Below, piece after piece: positions 11,010-22,814 of a DNA stretch of 64,000 nt. The notes beneath the pieces were generated by a model. The model was given only the letters and a program-made list of their open reading frames with translations. It was not told the origin of the DNA and ran no database searches. Within the stretch, counting starts at the first letter, position 1. Each line of letters opens with the position of its first letter. The stretch is from Acanthosepion lycidas. Lineage: Eukaryota; Mollusca; Cephalopoda; Sepiida; Sepiidae. The position numbers and the translations under genes were made by a program. Location: assembly GCA_963932145.1 (NCBI GenBank), contig OZ010571.1, forward strand, positions 109,635,005 through 109,699,004, written 5' to 3'.

Positions 11010-11455
11010 TTTGGTTTGTTTTACAGCATATCAACCTCAATAGGTTATTTAATGCCGACAAAATTTTTATTGCTGGTAATTTTTTTTTTCAAAAAATATA
11101 TTGCTGGTAATAGTTTTTTTTTTTTTTTAAATTGTATTGCTGGTAATAATTTTTCTTCAAAAATGTATTACTGGTAATAATTTTTACAAAGTAATCTGGT
11201 ATTAAAACCCATTTTTACATTTTCATGGTGTTTTGACCCCAATTTGGGGCTTAACTATTTACCCATAGCTGGGACCCTAACAGGTGCTACCACCCCGGGT
11301 CAGAGTGGTCCTAGGAACACCAGCAATTAAGAGGTGGTTCCACGCTCCTCAAAACCTCCTGATCAGAGGCATTGCTGTTGGATGTAGTTTATTGTCTTAC
11401 CCAAGACACGGATGTAGTTTATCATCGTACCCAGTATGTTCAAGACATAGAAAAA
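11010..11455. repeat. Repeat family F with internal ~30-bp tandem subrepeats
   Basis: After 'cagcatatcaacctcaatag' and 'gttatttaatgccgac' come four copies of a unit containing 'attgctggtaataatttttc' separated by T/A runs. Then come 'ctatttacccatagctggg', 'taagaggtggttccacgctc' and two copies of a unit 'ggatgtagtttatcrtc..acccag'. The same plan, with different subrepeat numbers, occurs at 14165-14480 and 45440-45730. The opening block is also the tail of the dimeric SINEs at 1310 and 43490. Confidence 0.75.
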
Positions 11456-11524
11456 AATTCCCTTGGAAAATTCATCAACTCACAATTAAATTTTTTTTTT
11501 TTTTATACTGGAATACATAAGTAA

Positions 11525-11770
11525 CCTGAATAGTTGGACTCATGACCTCATCTTTGTTGTCATTATCATGTTTTGGTCCATCTGGGTAAACATCAGATAA
11601 TTTTGAATTAAACCCTTTATTTAATCTGCAGGGGTAGATTGTCCATATCTAGAGATATTTTATCTTATTCTTTAGTACTATTCAATTATTGCTTGCCCTG
11701 TTTTCCCAGTTTAAACTACCAAACCCAGGGATTAGATTCGCAATTACTATGCCACTAAATTCAAACAGAA
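11525..11770 (-). repeat. Composite tRNA-derived SINE (family C), minus
   Basis: Carries 'gacctcatctttgttgtcat', 'aaaccctttatttaatctgc' and, near 11740, 'gattagattcgcaattac' in the place of the B-box. The order matches the family C copies at 16020-16400 and 40640-40910 in reverse complement. Confidence 0.6.
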
Positions 11771-11849
11771 ATTAACCTAAAATGTAGTACAAGATTATAG
11801 AAATCTAAAGGAAATACATTAATTACTGAATAATGAGGCTATGAATCTC

Positions 11850-12110
11850 CTCGTATAGAGTCAGTAGCATGCAACGGTCCTGAGCATTCATATTGGGAGG
11901 GCACTCAGTCAAAGAGTGAAATAAAAATTTAGTTTATATTTGATTAAAGTGTTTATTTCATGTTTCATATGTTTTTAGATATTTAAAATGTCTTCCATTC
12001 ACTTATTTCCCAGCATCAGGCCCTGATACCCCACCCAATTGACTTTTAGGGGCATACAATCAAGGGGTAGCCCCAGGCATTACTAAACCTCTATATGTCA
12101 CTGTATAGAA
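11850..12110 (+). repeat. Repeat family I, copy 1
   Basis: 'attcatattgggagggcact', 'agtcaaagagtgaaataaaa', 'aaagtgtttatttcatgttt' and 'aggggcatacaatcaagggg' recur in order at 62280-62545 and, inverted, at 14885-15130. It is a dispersed repeat of about 240 bp with unknown origin. Confidence 0.75.
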
Positions 12111-12180
12111 TTTCTATATGAAAAATTCATATGAAGAAAACGTTTTCTTAAAAATGCTGAATATATTTACAGTACCATAA

Positions 12181-12287
12181 CAATGTTCCAATACTGACTT
12201 CTTTATTTCCTGTTAAATAGGCATTGATACAAATGTTCCAAATGCTGTCTTCTTTGCTTCATGTGAAATAGGCATCAATACAAATGT
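12181..12287 (+). repeat. ~53-bp tandem duplication
   Basis: 'aatgttccaatactgacttc' to 'aataggcattgatac' is repeated directly as 'aatgttccaaatgctgtctt' to 'aataggcatcaatac', with several substitutions between the two units. Confidence 0.7.
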
Positions 12288-12589
12288 GTTGAGAAATTCT
12301 TGGTCAACCCAATTCCCAAAATTAGTATTCCGATATTTTGTTATTGAAATACTAATTTTAAGAAGTGTGTTTGATTCAGTTTTATAATGAACAAGTAATA
12401 AAATTGTTAGTGACCTGGTCTTGTTTTTAAACATTGTTAATGTAGTTTTAAATACGACAGAGATGATTACATTGAACTGTTATTTTGTTTTGTTATCCTT
12501 AGTGTAACTAGAAATTTTTCAAAATGACATGAGAAACTTTATAAAATTAAATATCAGAAATAATGATATATTCTTTGTATGTAAGAAAT

Positions 12590-12730
12590 TCCATTTTACA
12601 AAATAACATTTTAAAATATGCCTGTGCAAGTAGTTGCTGGGTGACCAACCAGTCTTGCTCCATGGCTAGATCTCCAGAACAGTAGATCACTTGCAAGTTC
12701 TTGTTTTGCTCACCTACAGTGTCCTGAAAA
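12590..12730 (-). pseudogene. LINE-B C-terminal fragment
   Basis: The reverse complement ('caggacactgtaggtgagca', 'acaagaacttgcaagtgatc', 'tactgttctggagatctagc', 'catggagcaagactggttgg') matches the plus-strand LINE-B relic at 40330-40430 nearly base for base. That region corresponds to the FAGHC..S..EL...L.W.P.HG tail of another non-LTR retrotransposon family. Confidence 0.65.
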
Positions 12731-13429
12731 AGTGTATTCTTCATTCATGTAAGATTGTAGAAATATCAGGGATGGGTTCATAGAACTGTGATTTAGTTGG
12801 TTGTCTCCAGAAAGTTTTAGGTATAGTTCTCAGAATTCTGAGAGTGGGTTCTATCAAGCTTAGGTTGTAGGGTTTTAGTTAATTCCCAGGCAGATAAAGA
12901 AACAATATTTTCCAGCAAGATGTAGATGATTATGTAAGTGGAACATTTTACTGAACACAATGTCTGGAATTCATAAGTCAATTAAACTAGCTCTACACAT
13001 TTTATGAACATACTGAATAAATAGAAGAATCCATAAATAATGGCTGATAGTAAAGTTTATCAAAACCTGATTATGTTATATAATTTAGATGGATAATTCT
13101 CTTTGGTCTGTATTTGCAAATGCACATAAATATCTTCAGAAAACACTTTGATTAAACATGTCTTGTGTGTGCATGTATATAAATATGCTAAAAAGAATCA
13201 ACAAGGTTTGTCTGTTTAATTTTTTATTGTATTTTTCCTATTTTTGAATAAGGTTTTGAGTACTGTGCTCAAAATTGTGGATAAACTCTCTGAAGTTCAT
13301 ATTGTGTAATTGATTCGTTCAAGTATTTTTGACTATCTCAGTCATTTTCAAGAAACAATCAGATGTCTTTGTGTGGTAGTTAGAATTCCTTTGTACGATG
13401 CAGACAAAGGAATGTATTCTTTGAAAAAT

Positions 13430-13870
13430 GTTCTTGGGAAGCTGCCCAGTTTTCACCACTCAGACTTGCCAGCGTTCAAAAGCAATTATACAGTCTTGTG
13501 GTTGATGAATTATATCCTACCCTTCAACTCCTTTTCCAAAAGATTGCTAGCCTCTCGCTACTCTCTCGCTAATATCATGGTAAATAGTCAGAGGAGCTAC
13601 ATTCCATAGTTTCACCAGTTCAGACCTTTCCAGCTAGGACACACCATGCCAAATAAACACGGTCAACTCCTCGTCATTCCTTTTGTATTCCTTTGGTGAG
13701 GAGGAATTTCTTCACAAACAGTTTCTTTCCCAGAATTATCACTTCATAGAACATACAGCCGAGGAGTTGCTTCCTTGAACACTACAATCTAAACCTTTTT
13801 CAGCTGTTTACTATCCTACATATGATCTTACTTCCTCCCTTTACAACCACCTCATACTGTAACCCTCTGC
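13430..13870 (+). pseudogene. LINE-C C-terminal relic, plus strand
   Basis: Translation in shifting frames gives 'LLASRYSLANIMVNSQRSYI' (equivalent to the LSHRR.VAS.CLFY block), then 'RPFQLGHTMPNKHGQLLVIP' and 'SSQTVSFPELS' (equivalent to the TSFFPRTA.LWN block). It is a decayed LINE tail, with the internal ORF 13310-13609 being an accident of the decay. Confidence 0.55.
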
Positions 13871-14164
13871 TTTAGTGGGTCTTTTATTGGATGAACAATA
13901 ATATTAAAAAAAAAAAACTGTCTGACTGGAACTTTTCTTACCAGTGGAATATGAAAAGAATGATGATAGTTTGCTTCTGTGCACATGTCTTGGCTGGTTT
14001 TAGCTTTTTAAGGTCTGAACTCATAGAAATAAAAAATGTAGCTCGTCAGAACATATTCCATGAAAATAACAATAGATGAGCAAGTTTATGACAATTTTAT
14101 CTGTGATCAAAGGGGTTGCTTAGAAGTTTAGAACCAGGTGATTGCTCCACAGCTTGATTTTGTT

Positions 14165-14480
14165 TGTTTGTTTGGGTTTTATGGCATATCAACCACTGTG
14201 GGTTATTTAATGCCAAATCCAGTTTATATGAATTTTAAATGCCAATTTTGTATGGAATAAAAAACGTATAGCTGGCAACATTATGGTTCCAAAAATGCAT
14301 AGCTGGCAACATTACTTTTTACAAAAAACTTATAGCTGGCAACATTATTGTTTCAAAAACGCATAGCTGGCAACATTATTTTTCCGAAAACATTATCTAA
14401 GGCCTTGCTGTTGGATGTAGTTTATCGCCATACCCAGGACGCGGATGTAGTTTATCGTCATATCCAGGACGTACCACAGT
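14165..14480. repeat. Repeat family F, copy 2
   Basis: 'tggcatatcaaccactgtgg' and 'gttatttaatgcc' are followed by four units containing 'atagctggcaacattattgt' at about 30-bp spacing, then two units of 'ggatgtagtttatcgccata' / 'ggatgtagtttatcgtcata'. Same architecture as 11010-11455, but the subrepeat sequence has been homogenised to a different variant (atagctggcaac instead of attgctggtaat). Confidence 0.8.
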
Positions 14481-14884
14481 TTGAGACTTGATTTCTGCAG
14501 AGAAATATTTTCATTATGACTTGCAGTAACAAGTGGTCCACAAGTGCAACAATATTCTTGAATATATTTGGATACACAGTTATAAACTTAAAATCAGATT
14601 AACCAATTGATAACATCTATACCTGCATATGAAGGTAGATCTATAATTATCTTACACCTAACAATCAAACTGAATTTAGATCATTTTTCAGTGCATACTT
14701 TTATGTCTATGTGGAGGAGCATTAGATTATGGTGTAAAATGATATTTGTGTTAAATAAATACTTTTTTCATCATTAGGTTTATTGATTTATTGATGTACC
14801 TACATATGTGTGTATGTGTTTGTGAATATTTGTGTGGCTCGTATTTAATACACAAAAATATATAAAGTAGTATGCAAAGTATAA

Positions 14885-15130
14885 GTGATGTGCAGAGGTT
14901 TGGTGATGCTCAGGGGCAACTCCTTGATTGCATGCCCCCTAACACTCAAGTGTGTGTGTGTGTGGGGGGGTGCTATAGGGCCTCGAACTGAGAAATGTGA
15001 GAAATTAAGACATTTTAAATATGTAAAAACAGATGAAGCATAAAATAAACACTTTTTCCAAATTAAATATAAACTAAATTTTTATTTCATTGTTTGATTG
15101 GATACCCTACTGATATGGATGCTTGGGCTG
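14885..15130 (-). repeat. Repeat family I, inverted copy
   Basis: The reverse complement matches 11850-12110 and 62280-62545: 'ttgattgcatgccccctaac', 'aaataaacactttttcc' and 'tgtttgattggataccct'. It contains a short (tg)n-g run. Confidence 0.7.
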
Positions 15131-16019
15131 TCACACCATCTGGTATCCTTCTGCATGCTACTGCAATATATAGGTATAAACAGTAGAAATCAACACTGCA
15201 TGGGGACTGTTAGTGTCACTCTTTTAGTGACCAACAACCTGTAGGGATGCAAAGCACAGTTATCTCATCTTGGGTAAGATGAATTCAAGAGAGTCACATG
15301 ATGCCCGATACATGTCATTTCATAGAATAATGAACCCCATTTACTGTGTAGACTGTGGATGAGAAGGATATTTGCCCATGGCAGTTAGGAGAATGAAATG
15401 GAAACCATGCTTTCATAACAGTGATCATAGATGAAACCAATGACCTGACCAGTTTCCCTTCAGGAAATATTAAAAGTAAGACCTTCTCACTTCTTGACTT
15501 TCCATTCTGCTTGTTTTATTCATATGTTACAAAGTATTTATATAATTGTATATTGTTTCTAGTATGACGTGGCAGTACAGACAAACTTTTCATCAACAGA
15601 TTAATAGGGAAAGGAGTGGTCCGTTAAAGCTAATTGACCATAGATGGGAAAGGATTATTTTTGAGTTATAAAACCGCTATAGTAACTACGAGTATTTATT
15701 ATCATAACTTAAATACTATAAACATGTATATATGGCATAAATAAATATATTTGCAGTTGCTGGGCATGAGAAACCTATTTTCCTGAAAAATTAAGTGAAA
15801 GATTTTATATTCATTTCAACCGACAATGAAACTGGATGTTATGTCAATGAATCCAAAATATTTTCTTACAAAGATGCAGCTAATATTACCCTTATGTCAA
15901 CACAACAACCTCATTCAGTAATTCTCAACCTGAAGAGCTCTTGGACTTTGCACTGGGTGAAAAATAAAAACGAAAAATCCTTCTGGTGTTTATTCAATGA
16001 GGAAAGAAAAAGTTCTCAT

Positions 16020-16400
16020 ATTTTACTTACATTATTCAGACTGTTATCCTTATCTTCATTCCCATATTCACAATGTTTCAGCCATTGTACATTCTGGCCT
16101 TCTTTAAGTGGTTGGAATTTCTAACTGAACCCTTTATTTTATTCTCTAGAGTAGATTGTTCTAGTTCTACATACCATGCCTGTCTCGGTTATTTCCGTTT
16201 AACTCAAATCTCCACTGATGTGGCCTGGTATTGAACTCACAACTCTTTGGGTCTAGTCACTGGATCTAACCATCTTTATCCACTGTGCCATGTGTCCTTG
16301 AGGACATCTACATATGAATTTTTGGGACTTATATACCTAATGTTTCGACAACCATTTTTTTTACCAGTGTTCATACTGCAATTTTTCTGTTATTATTGCA
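16020..16400 (-). repeat. Composite tRNA-derived SINE (family C), minus, near full length
   Basis: On the minus strand, in order: 'gcagtatgaacactggtaaa', 'gggacttatat..' complement, the tRNA-like part 'ggcacagtggataaagatgg' and 'gagttgtgagttcaatacca' (B-box), then 'aaataaagggttcagttaga', 'aaagaaggccagaatgtaca' and 'ggctgaaacattgtgaatat'. Copies at 11525, 21100, 33185, 33415, 40640 and 44050 share parts of this plan. Confidence 0.7.
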
Positions 16401-17479
16401 TTTTTTCTCATATTTTATAAAGTAAAATGATAACAAAATTCATAGTTATTAATACACAGATCAAGTCCATCAACACAAAATAATGTTCACTTCCATTCAT
16501 ATAACAGATTATTCTAATTTATACAGTGGGATTATTTTCTCAACTTCTTCCCTACTGAAAAACAAAAAACCTGTGAAATGGAAACAAACATCAACAATAC
16601 AAAGAAGTTGAATTATCTGAATAAAGCTTAGAATGTTAATGATTCTTTTTCAGATTTATTGACAATGATCAAATCATGTTGCCTATACAGTATTGTAGTG
16701 CATAGATTTCTGTGAGCCAAATGACAAGTTGGATGACATTTTAAAATAACAATCTTAATTTCTTCCTTGCAAATGTCATTCATTCATATATAGAAGTTAT
16801 AATCAACTTTTAAGCAGTGAATAAGGCATGGCAGGAAATCAGTTAAGGATAAATAAAAGCTTAATACTTAACTTCTGCAGAGTACACAAAGACAATGCTT
16901 GATGCCATCCAATTTTCTAACTCTTATGCTATGCCCTATTTCTCTGATAACAAAATATCCTGTTTATATAAAGGTTCATGATTTTGTTCAGATCTTTGAA
17001 AAGAAAAACTAGTAAGAAAATAACTTTAAAATTTTCTGTTAAAACTTATTTGTTTATTCAGTTTAAAATTAAGTTTTGTTAACCACCTCCTTGGTAATTT
17101 GACTGCATGAATATGAGCGTACTACTAGATTGGCTGATAGGTCTCATCATTTTACTGTTGACCTAGCTGGATGTAACCATAAGTTCTATTCTAATAGTTT
17201 CTTTTCTCACAATTCTTACCTCTGGAACTATCTCCTGTGCTACCTATAATTGTCAAAAATTTAAATGCCATATGAATTGCCATCTTCTGCCTTTCTGAAT
17301 CCTATTTGTTTATTGTCCTTTCTCCTGACTAATGTTTTCTTATTCTCTTTCACTCTCAGTAGTCCCTAATGTCTTGCTTTGGATGAAATGATTACAAAAC
17401 AAAATGAAAAGTGACCAGTTTAAAAATCAACCTACAATTTTCAATTAGTATGAGAAAACATTGTATGATTCTTAGATGA
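16400..17479. other. AT-rich DNA without recognised features
   Basis: No repeat family or coding domain could be identified here by eye. Confidence 0.4.
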
Positions 17480-18090
17480 AAAGCTTAAAATGCAAACTAC
17501 AAATTGAAGATTTCAAAATGAATCAAGTGAAGAAATTTGAATATCTGGGAAATGTCTTACGAGAGGATGGAAGATATGATGCTGAAATCTGAAAGTCTAT
17601 TGGAATATCAAAAGATGCTGTCCAAAAATCAATCAAAATACAATGAATTAGAATAGTTTCATCAGAAACAAAGAAAATCTAGCTCAATGACTATGTCATG
17701 TCAGTTCTCCTATGTGGCAGTAAATGCTGGACAATTTATCCACAGATGAAGAGAAAACTTGAAGCAACAAATGCGTACTTCTACAGGAGGAGGCTGAGAA
17801 TACAAAGTCTAGACAATGTGAGTAACAAGGAAGTTAAAAAAAAAAAAAAAAAAAAAAATAAAGAAGAAGCAGCAAAATGGACAATTACATTTAGAATCAG
17901 AAACAATCAGTCAAAATTTCTTGGACATGATGAGGAAGGAGGTCTTGGAAAATTTGGCACTCACAAGACAGGAATGGGGAAGGATATTAAAACAAAATCA
18001 AACATTGCTAAGAGTTACAAAGAATAAAATATTGAGGAGAACTATGATTGCCTATGTCCTTAAGGGTTATGTTGCAAAGAAGATGTGGAT
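17480..18090 (+). pseudogene. LINE-A ORF2 C-terminal region
   Basis: The longest LINE-A relic. Reading with stops: 'QVKKFEYLGNVLREDGRYDA', 'ISKDAVQKSIKI', 'YVMSVLLCGSKCWTIYPQMK', 'RKLEATNAYFYRRRLRI', a poly(A) expansion of about 22 A at 17837-17859 that replaces part of the sequence, then 'QSKFLGHDEEGGLGK' and 'LLRVTKNKILRRTMIAYVLK'. These are the connection and C-terminal blocks of an endonuclease-type non-LTR retrotransposon ORF2. It meets another LINE-A copy tail to tail at about 18090. Confidence 0.8.
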
Positions 18091-18511
18091 GATCATGACT
18101 CTCCACAGTTTCCTGCTTCTTGTTGCTCTAAGTAACTTTCTGCCCTTTTATCATTGCTATTACTCATGATGTTCTTTGCTGTTTCCCCTTGCTCCTCTTG
18201 TGTTCATTATGTTTTGTAAGTGTTAAATCCCTGAAGATTTCATTCTTCATTATGTGTTCAAAAAATTTCAAATTTCTTATTACAAATATAAATTTCCTTG
18301 TGGTTGCTATCTTCTTTAGCTTACTCATTGCTCAAATCCATTCTCTTCTTCATCTGTGAGGAGATTATCAGGCATACAAGAGATTATATAAGAGTTCAGA
18401 ACTCTGTTTCCCTCAAAGTTTTCCTATGTCTTAATATATTGCTTAGTTTTTGGAAGACATCTTTCACCATTTATATGCACCTTTCAATTTTTGTGTCATA
18501 TTTTCTATACT
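18090..18511 (-). pseudogene. LINE-A fragment, minus, part 1 (split by hAT)
   Basis: Minus-strand LINE-A tail in tail-to-tail contact with the plus copy before it ('gactctccacagtttcctgc', 'cttcatctgtgaggagatta'). It is broken at 18511 by a hAT element and resumes at 19251. The parallel intact stretch at 52610-52660 (ctatacaacacagttaaatttctgca) shows that the two halves were once continuous. Confidence 0.75.
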
Positions 18512-18519
18512 ACCTAGAT

Positions 18520-19242
18520 CATCGTTTCTCAACCAGTGTTCCGTGGAACTCTAGGGTTCTGCAAGAGGTTACAAGGTGTTTTACAGGAAACTGATAAATA
18601 GGCTAATGTATTTTTAGTAACTTTTTTTCATATTTATAATTTTACTATACATATATGGCATATTTTTGGACAATCATTGGTGATTAAAAAAAAATGTTTC
18701 AAGTTCTTATATAATTTAAAATTATAATAATCATAGGTAATGTATTTAGCAATGTCTATATGGAATCAGTGTGAAACTACCTTCATTGGTTAGTGTACGT
18801 GGCCTGTAGATGTCAGATTCATCTATCATTGCGTAACTCACTTGAGTACAGCATGAATGCATGGTGTTCATATATTATGGCAATTTTCTAAGTGTAGCTT
18901 AGATGTTGCACAAGGGCAGAAGTATGGGAGAATCAAACTCTCTAATCAGTTGTAATTGAAATAGCAAGACAAATTTGCTAACCATTACACCACATTGAAT
19001 TTCCAAAAGGATTTTCTAAACATAGCTTAGATGTGGCACAAGGCCAAAAGCATAGCACACTCAGTGTGAATTGAACTCACTACTAGCTGATCTAACAGTG
19101 CCCATATATTATGTTTACAATGTGAACTATGATAAAAACTTTATAAAAGACATAGATATGGAATAATTTTTATGCAGGAGTTCCCTGAGATATGAAAACT
19201 AATTCAAGGGTTTCAGAAAAGTGAAAAGTTTGAGAAACAGTG
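18520..19242. mobile_element. Non-autonomous hAT element with 8-bp target duplication
   Basis: A 723-bp element bounded by direct repeats acctagat (18512-18519 and 19243-19250). Terminal inverted repeats are catcgtttctcaaccagtgt on the left and, inverted, cactgtttctcaaacttttc on the right; the following 'ttccgtggaactctagggtt' is typical of one animal hAT group. It has no transposase. It sits inside the minus-strand LINE-A copy. Inside it lies a tandem pair of about 125 bp (18890-19110). Confidence 0.9.
18885..19110. repeat. Tandem ~125-bp unit inside the hAT element
   Basis: 'tttctaagtgtagcttagat' / 'gttgcacaagggcagaagta' is followed by 'tttctaaacatagcttagat' / 'gtggcacaaggccaaaagca'. The second unit ends in 'gtgtgaattgaactcacta', which resembles a B-box on the minus strand, so the unit may derive from a tRNA-type SINE. 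Confidence 0.6.
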
Positions 19243-19250
19243 ACCTAGAT

Positions 19251-19400
19251 AGTTGAATTTCTGCACTTACTTGAATCTAATATCCCCAATATGTAGTTTT
19301 CTTGGGTTTATTTTTTGCTAATAATGATGCATTCATTTAATAGTTAGTCCTTTTCTTCTCACTTTCTTACCTACCTTATTTAAAAATTCTTTGTTTTTTT
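19251..19400 (-). pseudogene. LINE-A fragment, minus, part 2
   Basis: Continuation of 18090-18511 beyond the hAT insertion: 'agttgaatttctgcacttac' parallels 'agttaaatttctgcatctgc' at 52630. Confidence 0.6.
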
Positions 19401-20226
19401 TCTGGATCTTGACATATGTTGTTAAAGTTAAATCAACCTTAAGTTGTTAGATAGAACTCTCCACCTAGTGAGCAGATAAGGTGAGGTGAGTTAATGCCCT
19501 TGAAACAGTAAGGACAAACGAGAAGAATTTGGACCCTAGAAACAGTTAAATTCAGTCCGGTCCTGGGAAGAGGTTGTACACACATTGCGACTGGCGTATT
19601 GACTCACACCGAGAGGAATGAAGATATATACTGGTAGGTGATGACCTCACTTCAGATCAAAGTGTAAACCTTGTCTATCATAATTACCATTTTTATGCTT
19701 ATGTCACATTGTATTGTTTTTTGACATTATTGCATGTAATTAAAAATAGTAAAAAGTATTTTAGAAACCTTCTTTTCATTTTCCCTTTTTAGTATCTTGT
19801 ATTTATTCTTCTTTGGGCCTCCTTAAGGTAGGGAGCAATTGTAAAATAACAGCATAAAAGGCCAATAAAAAACCCTAGTAAGTCTTAGTTCTTTCAGGAT
19901 TATCGTGCTATATGGATTAAATAAATCCATTAAAACAATACATCCTTGCCTTACTTCTCTTTCTGTTTTTGTGCTTTCTTGGAACTCATTCTCTATCTAT
20001 ATGCAAACTGTTTGTTCCCAGTAAAAGTTACAAATTACTCATATCTTTTTCATGTAAATCAGGTTTTACTAGTATTTTCAGGTAGGTAGGTAGAGAACGG
20101 AAACAATAAAGCACTTATAATTTGCATCAGAAAGAGACAGTTGACATTTCTAGAGGTCATAATAAGGAAAGAACACTTGGAAAATGACAAACACCTGATA
20201 TATTGAAGGTAAAAGGGACAGGAAAG

Positions 20227-20229
<3 letters not shown>
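19401..20229. other. Unassigned, includes a GC-richer patch
   Basis: The patch 19440-19660 is clearly richer in GC ('gtccggtcctgggaagaggt', 'attgcgactggcgtattgac') but has no sustained ORF with splice sites and matches no other part of the window. It may be a fragment of an element seen only once here. Confidence 0.35.

Positions 20230-20280
<51 letters not shown>
20230..20280. repeat. (GT)n(TA)n microsatellite
   Basis: Twelve bases of GT repeat run directly into about 38 bases of TA repeat. Confidence 0.95.
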
Positions 20281-20285
<5 letters not shown>

Positions 20286-20649
20286 CAAACTTGCAATATT
20301 ATGTAAACAGTTGGCAGAACAGGGTGTTATGAATAATCAAAAGTGGTCTCCCCTTGTTTTGTTACTCTCCTCTTTGAGAGAGCTATTTCTGTTTACTGGG
20401 ACTATAAAAGGACACTATACACAAACCTTGTATTCTCAGTTGAATAAAGTTTTCTTAAAACTTACACCTGCATACTTTTGTCATTACACAGGGCTTAGGT
20501 TAAATAGCAAAAAGACAAAATAATTACGAAGAGTTACAAAGGACAGGAAATGTTCTTGTGTTTTCCTAACAGCATACCAAAAGAGCTGCATACCAAATAT
20601 CTTTTAAAAGCTACTTTTTGTAGTCCTGTCTATTTTATATACAGTATGA

Positions 20650-20730
20650 AGTGAAAAAGGAATACAAGTTTGATTCCTGTCAGGAGGCATATTTTCTTTA
20701 GTAGGACTCTCACTCACTAAGTTTGTACAC
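20650..20730 (+). repeat. tRNA-derived SINE (family S), 5'-truncated
   Basis: 'caagtttgattcctgtcagg' (B-box) followed by 'aggcatattttctttagtag' matches the 22815-22950 copy. Confidence 0.5.
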
Positions 20731-20924
20731 ATTCATTTTACTGTTTAAAAATACAGCAGAGATGACTAATCAAACCTGTGTACTCAATAAATTCAGTATT
20801 TACAGTAATGAGTACTAATATATGATTAATACTTACATTAATATAAATATACTTTTTGCATATTCCAAAATCCTGTCATGAGTAATAATAAATAAAATTC
20901 AAAATAATTAATTCTGACAGGTAG

Positions 20925-21090
20925 GTTAATTGTTATTGCCTTCAGTTTGTCCTGTGAGTATTAAATTCTCCAAGCCCTTTTTCCTTATTAAGTGCCCTAG
21001 AAATATCAGCTGTCTCTTCCTCATGTTAAATGTATCATTTTTTTTTCTATTTTCTGTAAAACTTCCTTGTCTCTTCTTCATCTAAATGGG
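20925..21090 (-). pseudogene. LINE-A fragment, minus
   Basis: 'ttcagtttgtcctgtgagta', 'ccaagccctttttccttatt' and 'atcagctgtctcttcctcat' are reverse complements of the MRKEGLENLT and KRQL..LGH region of LINE-A. Confidence 0.6.
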
Positions 21091-21099
21091 TAGTACTAA

Positions 21100-21360
21100 A
21101 AAGAAAACAAAATATCCCTAAACATGGACAGTAGAATGCGAAAAATGTACCCCTGTAGATTAAATAATGGTTATAGATCAAATACCTGTGAAGGTTACCT
21201 GAGAACAATCTACCACCATATATTAAATAAGGGGTTCAAATCAAAATTTCTTGAGGGTCACCTGGATTGACATATACATGAAGGCCTGAGAAACAGTCTA
21301 ATAACAACAACAAAGATGAGGACATTAGTCCAAATTTAAATAAGTTACTATTTTATATAT
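21100..21360 (+). repeat. Family C SINE relic
   Basis: 'attaaataaggggttcaaat' and 'aacaacaaagatgaggacat' match the 3' half of the family C copy at 40640-40910. The rest is diverged. Confidence 0.4.
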
Positions 21361-22385
21361 AAATTTGAAAAAATCACCTAAATTCAAGCAAGGTGTGGAA
21401 GAGTAAAAAGAGATGCAGGAGTAAGACAATAAAAAAATTTTGAGAATTTATACCAAGTTCAAACTTAATGGTAATACATAAAGAAAAAGAAAAACATCTG
21501 TAGGGACTTATATAAAAGCCCCTCTTCTAGTGGTCAGATGACACTGGTGAATTATTGCCTTTGGCATGCTAGATGACTAGTTAGAGCTTTAGGCATGGTC
21601 GATACCAGACATGTCATGACCAAAATCTCGGCTTATATACTTGTTGAGTAAGAACTATACAATAAGGAAAAAATATATATTCTTGAGTGTCAATCAGTAG
21701 CCTCACCTTGACTTAAAGGTTGAAACTTCTCAAATAACAACAACAATCACTCTTTGTAAGTACTATGTTTAGGAAATGTTTTATTGTAACTCTTACATTG
21801 TTCATACTAATAAAATGGGGAACTTTATTTTGTGTCTCTCCTTTTTATATGTCATAGTACCTTGTATTTATGTTTGGAAGCTCCTCAAGCTATGGGGCCT
21901 TTATTCAATAACAACCCAACACTTTTATATTAAGACAAAAAAAAACATTCTCAATTTACTTAAGTTAGTCATACTGTCAATACTATTTCAATAGGTTTCA
22001 AACTTTTAAAGACTGTTTGGTCATCTTCCTCAGAGGAGAAAACTCCAACAGAAGACCTACAATCTTTAGTTCTTATTGTCTCTATCCTACTTTATTGGAG
22101 CAAAGCTGATTTAAAAGCTATAATTGGCAATGCAAATATTTATTTCAATACTTCCCTACCACAGATCTGAGAGATATTCCAAGCCTTTCCTGCAACTAAT
22201 GAGGGTGGGCATGTAATAGCCAGAGATAATCCTCTTAAGTATCCTTTCAAGAAGCCAAAAAACATAATATATATGTTGTTTAAAATTTTCTACTTTTATA
22301 AGGGAACTATACTCAATACTAAAGATTGTGCATTTTCTTTAGCTAATTCCTTTAGGATTATTTATTGCCATGAAACTAGCATCTG

Positions 22386-22500
22386 ACCAAGTCTAAAGCA
22401 CACCAGATCAAACAGTGGTTTCACCTACAAAGGAGACAAGTTTAAACCCTGCTGGAAAGCATATTTTCTCTATTGAGTCTCTCAAATACACAAGCTGGTA
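22386..22500 (+). repeat. tRNA-derived SINE (family S), decayed
   Basis: 'ccaagtctaaagcacaccag' (A-box region), 'caagtttaaaccctgctgga' (B-box region) and 'aagcatattttctctattga' follow the order of the 22815 copy. Confidence 0.55.
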
Positions 22501-22814
22501 GATGGAATTCAGACAGTTTAAAAAAACAGATGGTCTACTTAAACAATAGGTATCCACAAAATAATATTTGAAGTAGTTGGAAATTCAGCCAAATAAAAAT
22601 TACATTGATATATATTTTATCACTTTAAATGTTATTTTTAGTGGATATTCCTATTTGAGTAGACACTGCATTTATTTATTAAACAGTAGGTTTATTTTCA
22701 TCTAATAAATAAAAATCCATTATTTCTTTAGGAAATTGCTTTGTTGGCATTCAAATTTCAAGAATATATGACAAAAAAGCTTAAAAGCTCTTTTCAGTCT
22801 TGCCTGATCTGCAA

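Noticed and set aside
19440..19660. GC-richer patch as a possible exon
   Set aside because: No sustained frame bounded by splice sites, and no start signal; left as unassigned.
22016..22060. Hammerhead-like 'ctgaggaagatgaccaaac' on the minus strand
   Set aside because: No helix II can be formed and the GAAA box is missing.
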